From Martensiomyces pterosporus (lineage: Eukaryota; Kickxellomycota; Kickxellomycetes; Kickxellales; Kickxellaceae), in NCBI GenBank assembly GCA_025201845.1, contig MU603943.1, forward strand, positions 62,001-126,000: a stretch of 64,000 nt of DNA. Reading direction: 5' to 3'. Every line of letters starts with the position of its first letter. The stretch's first letter is position 1. A program made the position numbers and the translations under genes. The notes beneath the pieces were generated by a model. That model ran no database searches, was not told the DNA's origin, and worked only from the letters and a program-made list of their open reading frames with translations. Of the stretch, positions 43,604 to 54,246 are shown in pieces.

Positions 43604-45420
43604 CTACATGTGTCCATCATCGACTACGGCAGGGAGCTCATTCTCAACAACGCCGAGGTGAAGGATGCGGTTGCCGCTCTGGCAAACTGGGTCGACATGC
43701 TTACCCACGATGACTCCATCTTGGGGCGCAAAGTACTCTTCCTCCAGATCGCCAAAGACACTGTGGATGGTAGCAATCAGATCGCCTGCACGAACCCAGG
43801 TGTTCACATCCGGGATGACCGTCAGGATACCGCCGGATTTTGCAAATATCCAGAACTACAGAGGAAGAATCACAGGGAGGGTACAAGCAACATGATGTCT
43901 CGTGAGGTGGCATTTGCGGTGGTAGAGGCAAGTCGGGAAGGTAGGCGCACGGGCATTGTGTACTTACGCTGCGTGTGCAGACGACAGGGTCGTATTCGGG
44001 GGTGTTTGCCTCGTCGGGGATCATCCGGAGCTGCGACAAGATGTTCGTGACGCCAATAAGCGCATTCTTTACAAATCGCTTTTGGAACCTTGACGGATCG
44101 CCAATTTCGACGGTGATGGCCGGGATGCCGCGCTGCATCGCCGCGCCTCTTAGTGAGCCGTCGGGGCTGGTGTTGTGTACGATGATCTGGGGGTTCTGCA
44201 GGCGGGCCATTCGGGCAGTTCGCGGGTCAAGCAAGTTGGCGCGCACGTAGAGCGAGTTGACACGGCCGCGCGATGCGGTGTGGAGGTCCAGCAGGTACTC
44301 AAAGTTGCGGATGATGCGGTGGATGAGGTTGTATGCGTAGACCTGGGGGCTTGACCCATTCGGCTTTCCAGGCATCACGCGGTTGAGGTCAGTTCCATCG
44401 GTGTACCCTCGCTGCGACATAAGGAACCCTGGCGAGTTTGCGACGGGCACAGCCACCAGTGTTCCGTGAAGCGACTCGGGCGAGAGTTCGTTGAAGAGGC
44501 GGTGGATGAGCGGGATTCCGTTGAGCTCGTTGCCATGCAGGGCAGCAGTGATCCCAACGACGGGTCCCTCGGTTGAGCCCTTGGCGATGATGACGGGGAC
44601 ACGGATGGGCAGGCCCAGTCCGTCTTCAGCCAGAGCAACCCACACGCGCGAGACCTGCCCAACGGGAAACGCGCTCAGATCTAGCTCAGACACGGTTGCG
44701 ACGCTGGGAGTGAGTCTGCGAATGCCAGCACCTTGCTCGCTTTTGGGAGATGCTGCCAGCGGCGTGGCAGCGCGCTTGCGCCACACCGAGCGAGCCTCGT
44801 GAAGCAGGGCCTCGTCGGACTCCGACTTTGCAAAGCGGTAGGTGGTGACTATCGGCCAGAGACTGCGTGTCATCGCGAGGTTGGCCACCTTGTCTGCCTT
44901 TTTCAGGATCTTTCGGCACGCAGTGATGTTGGTCTGGGTGAAGTCGCTGAGGTTCTCGAGCTGCCTGAGCAGCTTTGCGAAATCAGCTTTCCAGGCGTCG
45001 GCGTCGGCGTCGGGCATATCCGCCTTCCATCTGGCCTTGAGATCCTTCAGCTTCTGGCGCGCGCTGGACTCCTGCTCGTCGTAGCGCTTGTTTACCTTTT
45101 CGACCTCGGACAGGAAGAGCATGCGGAATCCCTCAAACTTTTCGCTATGGCCAGGGCCATGTCCACTGCCTGCGGTGCCATTAGCTACGGTGATTAGGCC
45201 AGAGCATGTGTTCAGTTAGTAGAAACAGGGAGCGCGAATGGCGCCTTTGCCATCACCTCTTGGGAGTGGGGGAGGTTGCTGGTTTACCTTCGGGAGCACT
45301 GCCCTCGTTTTGGGCTGCTTCAGCACTGCTGTACAGCGTAGCCTTGAGCTTCTTGTAGTTCAGATAGTAGGTTGCCCAGGAAGGGATGGACTTTAGCGCG
45401 AGCTGCTGTTCGAACTTCAT
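43604..45420 (-). CDS. SPX domain fused to aspartoacylase/AstE-type zinc enzyme
   Basis: Exons (minus strand) are 45420-45288, 45184-43968 and 43855-43604, giving 533 residues. Residues 1 to about 150 are an SPX domain: start MKFEQQLALKSIPSW, Tyr22 and Lys26 of the phosphate-binding cluster, and the helix KILKKADK (136-143). SPX domains bind inositol pyrophosphates and report phosphate status. Residues about 215-533 form an AstE/AspA-type (M14-related) enzyme: zinc ligands in HGNE (H261, E264) and LLDLHT (H346), the substrate motif DLNR (310-313), the catalytic glutamate in TVEIG (E404), and the C-terminal beta domain (VRAGDLIATIHSVFG, then APQDG) supplied by the last exon. The enzyme half therefore looks active as an amidohydrolase, but its substrate is unknown. 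It is divergent from PMT2. Confidence 0.87.
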
Positions 45421-46689
45421 GTTGCAGGTGGAATACGCACCGGCAGTCGGGCAAAAAAAAATAGTAGAGCTGACAGCAGGGGAGGCTATAGAGCAAGGCA
45501 GCAGCGGTCGCCGTAGCACTGGGTGTAGAGTGGTGTTGAGAAACGGGTAGCTCCGCGGTGGAGGTGGTGCGGGTCTTGTTAATCAGGCTGTGTGTTGCAG
45601 CGATGCCTGGTTTGCGCTGGCTAGCTGGAGAGAGAAGAGAGGGAATCTGTGGCTAAGCGCCTGGCGCTGCCACCTCACGCCTGGCGAGCCCTTGCCACTC
45701 TTGTCTGCCGGGAGCCGAGGATATGCAAGGCTGCTCGCTTCCTGCTTGGCGATGACCTCACTTGCCTCCACCAATGCGCACGTGGCTGGTCGGAGGGCCT
45801 GGATTCGCCAGGCTGCACCTTGTTCTGGCTGGCAAAAGGCAGTGGCTGGCAGTGTCAAGGTGTGGGCGCCAGAGCGGCAAGACAATGGCATGCCATCGGC
45901 GCCAGAGCTGTGCGCTCTCCCCAGATGTGACGCACAACTGCCATGGAGCACTCGGAAACGGCATCGAGCAGCGCCCAGCGCCCTCTCTAGCTGGTGCTGG
46001 ATGTGGGAATGTCTGCATGTCCCCCCATCACCCTCGGAGAAGGGATGCTGTGGCGGCATTGCAGAGCCGTAAGCACCCGCTGTGTGCACGCGCGTGTCTG
46101 TCCGATTGGCAAGATGGGGCGTTGTCCATTGCACCCTTGGCAAGCGCGGTCGCCGCGTGTTAAAAGCACACAGCACGAGCATCTCTGCACGGCTCTCATT
46201 TTCTACGTTCTTTTGCCTCCCCACATGCACAGCAGCGTTCCTTCTCCGCACTCACAAAGAATGCAGCTTCTTTTAGCCATGCCCCTCCCGCTTTGCCAAG
46301 CCCCAGTACCCATGCGTGCTCTGGCCGATCTTTGGTGGCCGGAGCATTGTTGGTTCCACGCTAAGCACCATGCGCTTGCAGAGGAGTGATCGGGGCTGGT
46401 CTGGGCTATCCTGACTCGCGCCAAGCTGCAGCTTCGATATCTTGATTTATTTTTTGCTTTTGCTTTTTTCGTGGTTTCACTGTCTTAGCGTGGCCACCGC
46501 CCTCCGAGTTCGCGTGCCACGCTGCAGCTCCTGAACGTTGGCTGGTCTTTTCCCTTTGTCGCTGCTGCCTTTCGTGCACTCAACAACCAGCCGCTTGCCT
46601 CTCTTTTTCTATTTGCACATTTCCCTTGCTCGTATAAACACCTGCGCACACCTGTTCTCATTGACCCCTTTCCAAAGCCTAATGCGCAG
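45421..46689. promoter_or_regulatory. Long divergent region SPX-AspA / PMT2
   Basis: This 1.27 kb separates two divergent genes. A TATAAA lies at 46633-46638, about 50 bp before the PMT2 ATG. A T-rich patch lies at 46440-46470. Several overlapping short ORFs on both strands show no protein-like features. No PHO-type CACGTG site was seen. Confidence 0.35.
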
Positions 46690-49101
46690 ATGGAGGCTCG
46701 CAGCATAAAACAGCGGGGGCGACACCACCCAAATGAGGCGGGAATACTCCCCTTTGTGAGCAACGATTCGAGCGACTACGCTGACAGCGACCACAAAAAA
46801 ACACACGGAGGCGACATGGCGTTCGACGCCTATTCGCACCCAGCATGTGGATCACGCAGGGCATATGGCGCCTACCCGGCAGCCTCTAGCTCGTCTGCTT
46901 CTGGCGCTGCTCCTGCACCCAGCAAGTGGCACGGCGGAGCAGGCAGCGTTAGCGACTTTTCGGCTATGAGCTTTAGCTCTGGACTCGCGGGGCTCCTTCG
47001 CAGCCGCGACGCACTGATCATGCTGGTTCTGACGCTTGGGTCACTATGGACCAGGCTGTGGAAGATCGGGCGGCGTCCGAACGTTACTTGGGATGAGGCG
47101 CACTTTGGCAAGTTCGGTGCCTACTATATCAACCACACATTCTACCACGATGTGCACCCGCCGCTGGCTAAAATGATGGTAGCGCTGGCTGAGGTCATTG
47201 CTGGACACAACGGGTCCTTCGCATTCAAGTCCGGAAAAAAGTACCCCGAGCACGTCAACTACACCATGATGCGCGCGCAGATCGCGCTGTACGGCGTGGC
47301 TCTGGTGCCTCTGGCGTACCTCACATGCATCCAGCTGCGCCTGAGTAGACCGATGGCTGCGCTGGCTGCTTGCTTCATCCTGTTCGACAATGCTCTGTGC
47401 GTTATGAGCAGGTTCATCCTCCTTGACGAGCCTCTGCTGTTTTTCACTGCACTGACCCTGTGGAGCGCCGCTTGCTTCCAGAACGAAAACAAGCACAGCG
47501 CGCCGTACTCGCGTAGCTGGTGGAAGTGGCTCCTGATGACTGGGTTCTCGCTGGGCTGCGTGATGAGCTCCAAGTGGGTTGGGTTCTTTTGCGTGCTCAT
47601 GGTTGGCATTGCAACGGCCGAGGATTTGTTCCGCAAGTACTGCGACCTCATGCCATGGAGGGAGTATGTGCGCCACTGGGGTGCGCGGATCGCAGCGCTC
47701 ATCGCTGTCCCACTGGTCGTGTACACGATCTGCTTCTGGATCCACTTTTCTGTGCTGTACAAGTCAGGGTCGGGCGACTTCAAGATGCCTGCAAACTTCC
47801 AGGCCAATCTGCGTGGCAACCAGCTCAACGACCAGCCATATGATATCTCGTATGGCGCCTTTGTCGACATCCGCTCGGTGTATAACGGCCCGGGCCTGCT
47901 CCACTCGCATGTCCACAGGTATCCGTCGGGATCGCGGCTGCAGCAGGTCACTTGCTTCCCGCACCGCGACATGAACAACGTGTGGCAGCTGCACAAGGCA
48001 AAGGGTGTTGCTGCGAATTACACGCTGGACCCAATCGAGTTTGTCAGCGACGGCGATGTCATCCAGCTCGTCCACAACGAGACGGGTGCTACCATCCGAG
48101 CCGCAAAGACGCTGCTGGCGCCCCTTACGACGAGCCACTTTGAGGTGGCTGCTGAGAACATCACCGATGCAAACACAGAGCTTCTCACGAACTGGCGCAT
48201 CGAGGTCATTAGGCAGAAGAGTGCAAGGCGTGGCGACAAGCGCGTGCACGCCATGACCACGGTGTTCAGGCTGCGGCATGTCGAGACCGGGTGCCTTATG
48301 CGCGTGGGGTCGACGCGCCTGCCCTCGTGGGGCTGGCGCCAGTCCGAGGTCACTTGCCTGCCAGACTCGACAAAGAAGAAGGATGTGCGGAGCAGCGATG
48401 TTTTGTGGTTTGTCGAGCACAACAGCAACAGGCGCCTGGTCAACGATGACCTGTCCAAGTATGTGCGTAGCAACTTTATCGTCGACATGGTCCATCTGAA
48501 CATCGAGATGGGCAAAACCAACAATGCGCTATCGCCGGACCGCGACAAGTACAACCAGCTCGAAAGCGACCCCATTTCGTGGCCACTGCTGCTGGCGCCC
48601 ATGCGCATGGTTGGGTGGGGCGACAAGTCCATCAAGTACTACGAGATCGGAAACCCCATCTTGTGGTGGGCGTCGGCCGCTGCTTGCCTTGTCTACCCAT
48701 TCCGGATGCTCTACTGGATTCTCCGCCAGCAGCGCAAGTGCAGCGACTGGAAGAGCGGCGAGCTGCTGGAGTTCTGGGACAACAGCAAGTTCCTGTGGGG
48801 CGGCTGGGCGCTGCACTACCTGCCGTTCTTCCTAATGGGCCGCGTCACATATATCCACCACTACCTGCCTGCGCTGTACTTTGCTCTGCTGCAGCTGGCG
48901 TTTGACCTGGACTTTTTCTTCAAGCACTGGCGCAGAGGCCGCTATCTGAACCTTGCTGCCTGGGGCATCGGCATCGTGGTTGGGCTGGTGTTTTTGTACT
49001 TCTCGCCGTTCACATTTGGCTGGAGCGGCCCGGCAAAGGAGCTTGCTGGGCGCAGATGGCTCAAAACGTGGAACATCTACGAGGACCTCTACTCCATGTA
49101 G
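46690..49101 (+). CDS. Protein O-mannosyltransferase, PMT2 class
   Basis: A single exon encodes 803 residues. A cytosolic N-terminus of about 110 residues precedes the first membrane segment. The luminal loop 1 carries the conserved acidic pair in TWDEAHFGKF (D135-E136), followed by HDVHPPLAKMMVAL. Multiple hydrophobic segments follow. A luminal MIR domain lies at about 385-590 (LLHSHVHRYPSGS, then VTCFPHRDMNN). Four or five more membrane spans end the protein (LPFFLMGRVTYIHHYLPALY). Family members transfer mannose from dolichyl-phosphate-mannose to Ser/Thr of secretory proteins in the ER, working as PMT1-PMT2 heteromers. The spacing of loop 1 and the FAFKSGKKYP segment point to the PMT2 subfamily. 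Confidence 0.94.
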   Translation: MEARSIKQRGRHHPNEAGILPFVSNDSSDYADSDHKKTHGGDMAFDAYSHPACGSRRAYGAYPAASSSSASGAAPAPSKWHGGAGSVSDFSAMSFSSGLAGLLRSRDALIMLVLTLGSLWTRLWKIGRRPNVTWDEAHFGKFGAYYINHTFYHDVHPPLAKMMVALAEVIAGHNGSFAFKSGKKYPEHVNYTMMRAQIALYGVALVPLAYLTCIQLRLSRPMAALAACFILFDNALCVMSRFILLDEPLLFFTALTLWSAACFQNENKHSAPYSRSWWKWLLMTGFSLGCVMSSKWVGFFCVLMVGIATAEDLFRKYCDLMPWREYVRHWGARIAALIAVPLVVYTICFWIHFSVLYKSGSGDFKMPANFQANLRGNQLNDQPYDISYGAFVDIRSVYNGPGLLHSHVHRYPSGSRLQQVTCFPHRDMNNVWQLHKAKGVAANYTLDPIEFVSDGDVIQLVHNETGATIRAAKTLLAPLTTSHFEVAAENITDANTELLTNWRIEVIRQKSARRGDKRVHAMTTVFRLRHVETGCLMRVGSTRLPSWGWRQSEVTCLPDSTKKKDVRSSDVLWFVEHNSNRRLVNDDLSKYVRSNFIVDMVHLNIEMGKTNNALSPDRDKYNQLESDPISWPLLLAPMRMVGWGDKSIKYYEIGNPILWWASAAACLVYPFRMLYWILRQQRKCSDWKSGELLEFWDNSKFLWGGWALHYLPFFLMGRVTYIHHYLPALYFALLQLAFDLDFFFKHWRRGRYLNLAAWGIGIVVGLVFLYFSPFTFGWSGPAKELAGRRWLKTWNIYEDLYSM

Positions 49102-49458
49102 ACAACACGCTGCCTACACCCCTTTTGCCTTTTGTTCTTGCGCACCCTCGTTCCAACCACTCTTCCGCTTAGATTAGCCACGTTTCCTTATTGATTACAC
49201 CCTGCCTCGATGTAGTGTCTGGAAAAAGAGAAACGGGGGGGGGGGAGCTGCTTGCTTGCTGCGCCCAGAAACCCGTGCTTGGCGTGAGCGTCTTGGCTCC
49301 TGCCACCCATGACACGCCATAGCACCGCACCTTTTCCAGGCCAGCACTGCAGCCCCGCGTATTTTACTGCTGGGCCTTCTCTGCCTAGCCTCTATTTTTC
49401 TCTCCTTGTTTGCACTTTGCTTGTATTCTTTCATTCTGCCGCACTGAAGCGCACGTAA
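49102..49458. other. Intergenic spacer PMT2 to MVP1
   Basis: This 357 bp has no gene. It contains an uninterrupted run of 11 G at 49235-49245 and a T/C-rich stretch just before the MVP1 ATG. Confidence 0.45.
49235..49245 (+). repeat. Poly-G run
   Basis: Eleven consecutive G lie in the PMT2-MVP1 spacer. Homopolymer length is prone to sequencing error. Confidence 0.8.
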
Positions 49459-51703
49459 ATGAGCGATCTCTACGATATTCTTGACCCGTGGGGCCCGTCA
49501 AACAGCGCTGGGGCTGTCGGCTCTGGTGCTGCTGGCGGCGGCATCACTGGAATTCCACAGACATCCTTACGAGGGTGCCTAGGTGCGTACACTTGCTTTT
49601 CACCAGCTGGCCTCCCAGCTGGCGAGATGCTCAGCCAGCGTGCTGCAAAATGCCTCTTCAAGAATCTGCAACGCCCCACTGCTAATTCCGCCGTGTGTTC
49701 TACACTTCCGCCATTGCTTGAGTAGATAAGGCTATCCTTCCGCCGGTGTACGTCGTGGCATACTCGGCAGCCATGAAGGCTGGCGGCGGCGTGATCACTC
49801 GCGATGTGCTGCAGCAGACCCTCCAGCTGTCGGACCTTCCGCGCGACAGCGTCAACCAAATTCTCATGGCTGCAGACCCCGGACTCGGCGGCGTTCTGGC
49901 GCAGAGGGACTTTAACCTGGCCCTGGCGATGGTTGGTTTGGCGCAGAAGAACATGTCCCCGACAATAGAGAGCGTGGCCTTTCACAAGGATGACCTGCCC
50001 GTGCCCGAGCTTAATGGCATCGAGACCCTCGCTGCCAGCAAAGCAGCCTCGGCGCCGGCAACAACGGGCATGGGCACGCCGTCAGCGTTCCAGGCCGACC
50101 AGGATGACGACCCTTGGTCGAATGCCGCAAAGGCACAGGCGGCCAATGCTCCCTCTGCTGGTGCGTCGGCTGCGTCGGCCGTGGCAGCCGTGTCGATTTC
50201 GGGCGATGGTGCGGGGGAGAGCCTGCCACCGCATGCACATGCAAAGGCGGCCAAGGAGCAGGCTGCCAACGGTGGAAGCAGCCTCAGCGGTGGCTCACCA
50301 GAGCCCACAAGTGCTGTGCCCAGCATCAATATGGAGGCTGTTCAGTGGCAGCTGGACTTGGAGGACATTTCCATCAAGGAGGCTGCTGAGAAGGGCGGGC
50401 TGGTGTTCAAGCACACTAATTATGAGGTCAGCACGCGCAGCTTTACTGCTATGGTCGTCCGTCGCTACAACGACTTCTTCTGGATCTCGAACTATCTCGT
50501 AAGGAGATACCCGTACCGAATGCACCCGAATATCCCGCCCAAGGGCTTTCCAGGTAACTATGCCAGCTTGCTCCACTTGCCATTTTGGTGTTGATTGCTC
50601 TCGGCTGAATGCGCGCAAGTGGCCCATTGCCTGCTTCCTGTCAATGGCGTCTGTGACAAAGACAAAAGGAAGGTGATTGCTATCCTCCACCATCTGCGGC
50701 GACATTAATGATTTACTACTGCGTAGTGGACCGACAATTTTTAGATAACCGGATAAAGGGGCTGACACGCTTTGCCAACGCCGTCTTGCGCATGCCCTAC
50801 CTGCGCCGCGACGCTGTCATCATCCAGTTCTTCAGCAACACAGACGAGTTTTCGCGAGTCATCAAAGTCGGCAACCTTGATATGGATGCCGAGGCATTTG
50901 ATGCCAAGGAGGAGGCCGGCAGTACGCCGCAAAACGAGATCCAGGATACTTATTCGGCGTTTGACGACTACTACGGAAGGATTGCGAAGGACGAGGAGAA
51001 GTACCGCATCCAGATCACCTCGCTGGAGAAAATCGCCAGGTACAAGCAGGCCATCGGCGACGAGCTCTATGCGTACAGCGACTCGCTTAGGGTGCTCAAC
51101 ATGCCGAGCGAGAGTGCGCAGGGCAGCCGCAAGTTCCACCACAAGTCCAAGGCGCAGCGGCAGCTGAACGAGAACCTGAACGAGCTGTCGATGAACTTTG
51201 GCGACTCGTCGTTGCTCGAGAAGTCTCAGGGCGAGGTCATGAAGACCATCTCGGCAGAGTACCTGCGCCGTCTATACGACGTGGTCATCTCGATGAAGCT
51301 GATGATGGACCGGATGAGGCAGATGGATAAGGGCAAGGATATCCAGCGTGTCAGGGAGCGCCTGGACTCTAATCGCAAGGCACTTGGCCAGCTCAGCGGA
51401 CAGAGCGCCGAAGGCTCGGGAGCGGCCACACCGACTGACCGCAGCGGCATCGAGAGGCTGGAGCGCCTGGTCAAGGACGACTTGGCGGAGCTCGGCAAAC
51501 TGGAGGCTGAGCAGCGGTGCATTGAGCTCAGATTCTACCAGGAGCTGGCGCGGTACAAGTGCTACGAGTCGTTCCTGCAGACGCACTACCACCGCTTTGT
51601 TGAAGAGCAGATCAAGCACCACACGCTGGCTCTGAATGCATGGAAGCAGGCACTGCTCACCGCCGACGACCTGCCCACCAACCCGCTTGACTTTATTTCG
51701 TAA
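49459..51703 (+). CDS. MVP1: Sorting nexin Mvp1 (SNX8 family, PX-BAR)
   Basis: Exons are 49459-49582, 49726-50553 and 50727-51703, giving 642 residues; both introns have GTGCGT/GTAACT donors and TAG acceptors and are phase 1. The N-terminus (MSDLYDILDPWG) is followed by an EH-like helical stretch near 43-115. A low-complexity Ala/Ser linker comes next. The PX domain lies at about 255-360, with the phosphoinositide-binding pair in VVRRYNDFFW (R287-R288) and FLDNRIKGLTRF after the second splice. A BAR domain lies at about 390-640. Mvp1 coats endosomal tubules and recycles vacuolar sorting receptors. The intron splitting the PX domain was placed so that the PX proline-rich turn continues directly into the DRQFL helix. 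Confidence 0.9.
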
Positions 51704-51842
51704 TGTCGGCCGGCCCCTTCCTTCTATTTCAATTGATATAAACAGCTTTTGCTAACGCGGAAGCACGTCTAGCAAGAGTAGCAAGCAAAGGAAGGCTAGT
51801 TTTTACGTATTGGCAGTGGTGGCTAGTTATAACATCAAGAGA

Positions 51843-53502
51843 TTACAGCTTGTCGGCGTCGTGAGTAGCAGAGGCAGGAATCGGCGTGGAGGCCAGGGTG
51901 GCCGACGTAGGTGTTGTGACCATCGTGGAGCTGGCCACAGACCCGCTGCTTGCCTTTGAGTTGGTGTTGAGGTACGCAGGCGGTCGTGCCGTGGTGGCTG
52001 GCGCAGTGTTGTGGATTGGCGACTCCAGCGAAGAGGACGAGCCGTTATTGTCGATGGAGAACAGGCTGGGCTGCGAGCCACCCATGGCTCCTGACATGTA
52101 CACCTGGTTAGCACTCGGGTCTCCTGCAGCAGCACCAGCACCCGTGCGCTTGAGTTTGAGCACAAAGACCGGAAACTCGCCAGCATCCTTGAGCTGCTGG
52201 AACAGGTACAGCGGCTTTTCGTCTAAATTCAGCTCGCGCTCAATCTTCTTCCCCTTTGAAGATGCGCCGTACTGTATGCACAGGGTGTAGTTGCTCCAGT
52301 TGTCGTCGATGTGGTACTTCTTCAGCGCATGCGGAAGGATCTTGCTACAGGGGTCGTCAACGGATATGCGGAAGCTCTTGTAGGCCTCGTTCTCCCGCTG
52401 AAGCGCGTTGTCGCCGTAGACGCGGATGTGCGGGGCAATTGTCGGCTGAGTCAGCACTGAGGGACTCAGGGCATACGATCCAGGCAGCGCTAGCGACGAA
52501 GCGGCGCCAGACGAAGGCACCGCCGGTGCTGCTCCAGGTGGTGCAGAGGCTGCTGCAGAGGACATGTTGGCAAACGAAGCGCCTGCCGTGCCGGGCCCAG
52601 GACTCTGCCCACAGCTGCTGGGCCCAGCTGACGACGACGAAATGCCAGCATTGAGGACGGTCAGCGCTGAGGCAAGTGTGTTTGGCGGCAGCGCCGACAG
52701 CTTGCCCTTTGTCTGGTCGCGGTCCCTCCTCGCGTCATACTCGCCCTGCTGGGTATTTTTGCGCAGCGTGCCGTCGGCCCTGCCGAACGGGTCGCCGGTC
52801 TGGCTCACGACGCCACTACCCTCCCTGCCCAGCGCAGGCAGCGGCTTGTTCTCCAAGATGCTGAGGCGGTATATGCGCTGCATATCGTTGCGAATGGTAT
52901 TCATCTCTGTATACAGTTGGGAAATCTCCTCCATCATCCTCGAGATAGACTCGTCGGTCTGCCGCTTCTGCTTGCGCTGAAACGAGCTTCCATGCGGGTA
53001 GTCGGGCTCCACATCGACGGTCTGCGGGACGTAGCTGTCAGAGGTTATCGGGATATCGTGCTGCAGCTTCAGAAAGTATATTGACTTGAGGACAAGCAGC
53101 CGCTTGCCCAGCGCTCGGATTCCAAGGTCCTTCAGCGACTCGTGGTCCAGGTTTACCAGCACCTCGCCATCAATGGAGTGCTCTATTTGCGTGCCTCAGC
53201 AGCGGAACGGTATAGTATAAACGTAATATTTAGGCAGACAGGGACAGCAGAGCACATGCAAGAAGTATGAAAGGGTGGCGCTCAGCTGACACTGCTTTGC
53301 TGCGAAAACAGCTCTTTGGTTGTCGCATTTCGGTATGCTGTGAGATAGAACAAGCTGTTGCGCGTTTGAATCTCATGCATAGACAATTTGCATGGCTTGC
53401 TGGTTGGGCTGTACCTTTCAGGGTAGCATCGTAGCCCGGAAAGCCGTTCTGGTTGAACCAGCGAACAACGCGAGACACGTCCCAGCCTACTACAGGCTCC
53501 AT
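51843..53502 (-). CDS. STE50: Ste50-like MAPK adaptor (SAM and RA domains)
   Basis: Exons (minus strand) are 53502-53415 and 53182-51843, giving 475 residues. The 29-codon first exon supplies the first half of the SAM domain (MEPVVGWDVSRVVRWFNQNG), and splicing at GTACAG/AATAG continues it with EHSIDGEVLVNLDHESLKDL. A coiled stretch follows at about 95-140. A Ser/Ala/Pro linker precedes the Ras-association domain at about 282-376 (HIRVYGDNALQRENEAYKSF). In yeast Ste50 joins the MAPKKK Ste11 (SAM-SAM) to membrane-bound Cdc42/Opy2 in pheromone, osmotic and filamentation signalling. Domain order and spacing match. It converges with MVP1, 139 bp between stops. Confidence 0.91.
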
Positions 53503-54246
53503 TATACAAGTGCGCAGCTGTTGCTGTTGCTGCTGCTGCTGTGTTTGTTGCTGTGAAAAGAGTGTGCGGGCGTGCGGGCTAGTAAAGCAGCAACAGTAGT
53601 AATAGCAGCCTGGTCAAAAAGCCCGACTGCGTCCGTGTGATTAGCTTCTGCGGCGCCGAATTCTTTTTTTTTTAAGTTAAACAAGATTAAGAATAGGAAT
53701 AGGAACAAGAATAAGAGTATAACTTTAAGCGAGGGCAAAAAAAAGGCAAAGGAAAGAGAAAGCTGTGCTGCTTGCCACGCTCCACAAGGGAGCCCAAGAA
53801 CGCAACAGAGCAGCGTGTATTATTTACTAGGGTAGGGACTAGCAGGAGCAAGGATGCGCACACATTCGCCGTGCATGGCGCATCTCACGTAGCTGGAGCA
53901 CAATGACGCCTCGTTCTTTTTTTTTTGTTGGTATATCTGCTCCCAGTGCCTCACGCCGTTTCTCCTTTTGGGCGATAGACAGAATAAATAGAGCTCTGTG
54001 GTCGCCAAGAAAGCGGTGACTGGTGTTCCCAGAAAGGCCGCTATCCTAGATTTACCGCCTTACAAAGACTAGCGCGCTTCTATCTTTGGCGCACCAAGGG
54101 GCAAGCACAGCAAGCGCAAAGCAAGCTGAGCAGAAAGATTCTGCATGTAAATGTGTTGGAGAGTATTTTTAAAAGCCTTTTGTGACTGAAAGCCAGGATT
54201 GGCAGGAAAAAAAGAACAGGAGTATGCCGAAGGGGAGTAGCCAAAC
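53503..54246. other. Intergenic region upstream of STE50
   Basis: This 744 bp lies between the STE50 ATG and the UTP4 stop. It has a CTG run close to the STE50 start (about 53517-53543), T-runs at 53664-53673 and 53919-53928, and an AT-rich patch around 53660-53730. No gene is seen. Confidence 0.4.

Noticed and set aside
43701..45122. Aspartoacylase-like gene as a single exon of 473 codons
   Set aside because: Its last 80 codons read through an intron into unrelated sequence and its start lacks the SPX beginning; the three-exon model restores both conserved ends.
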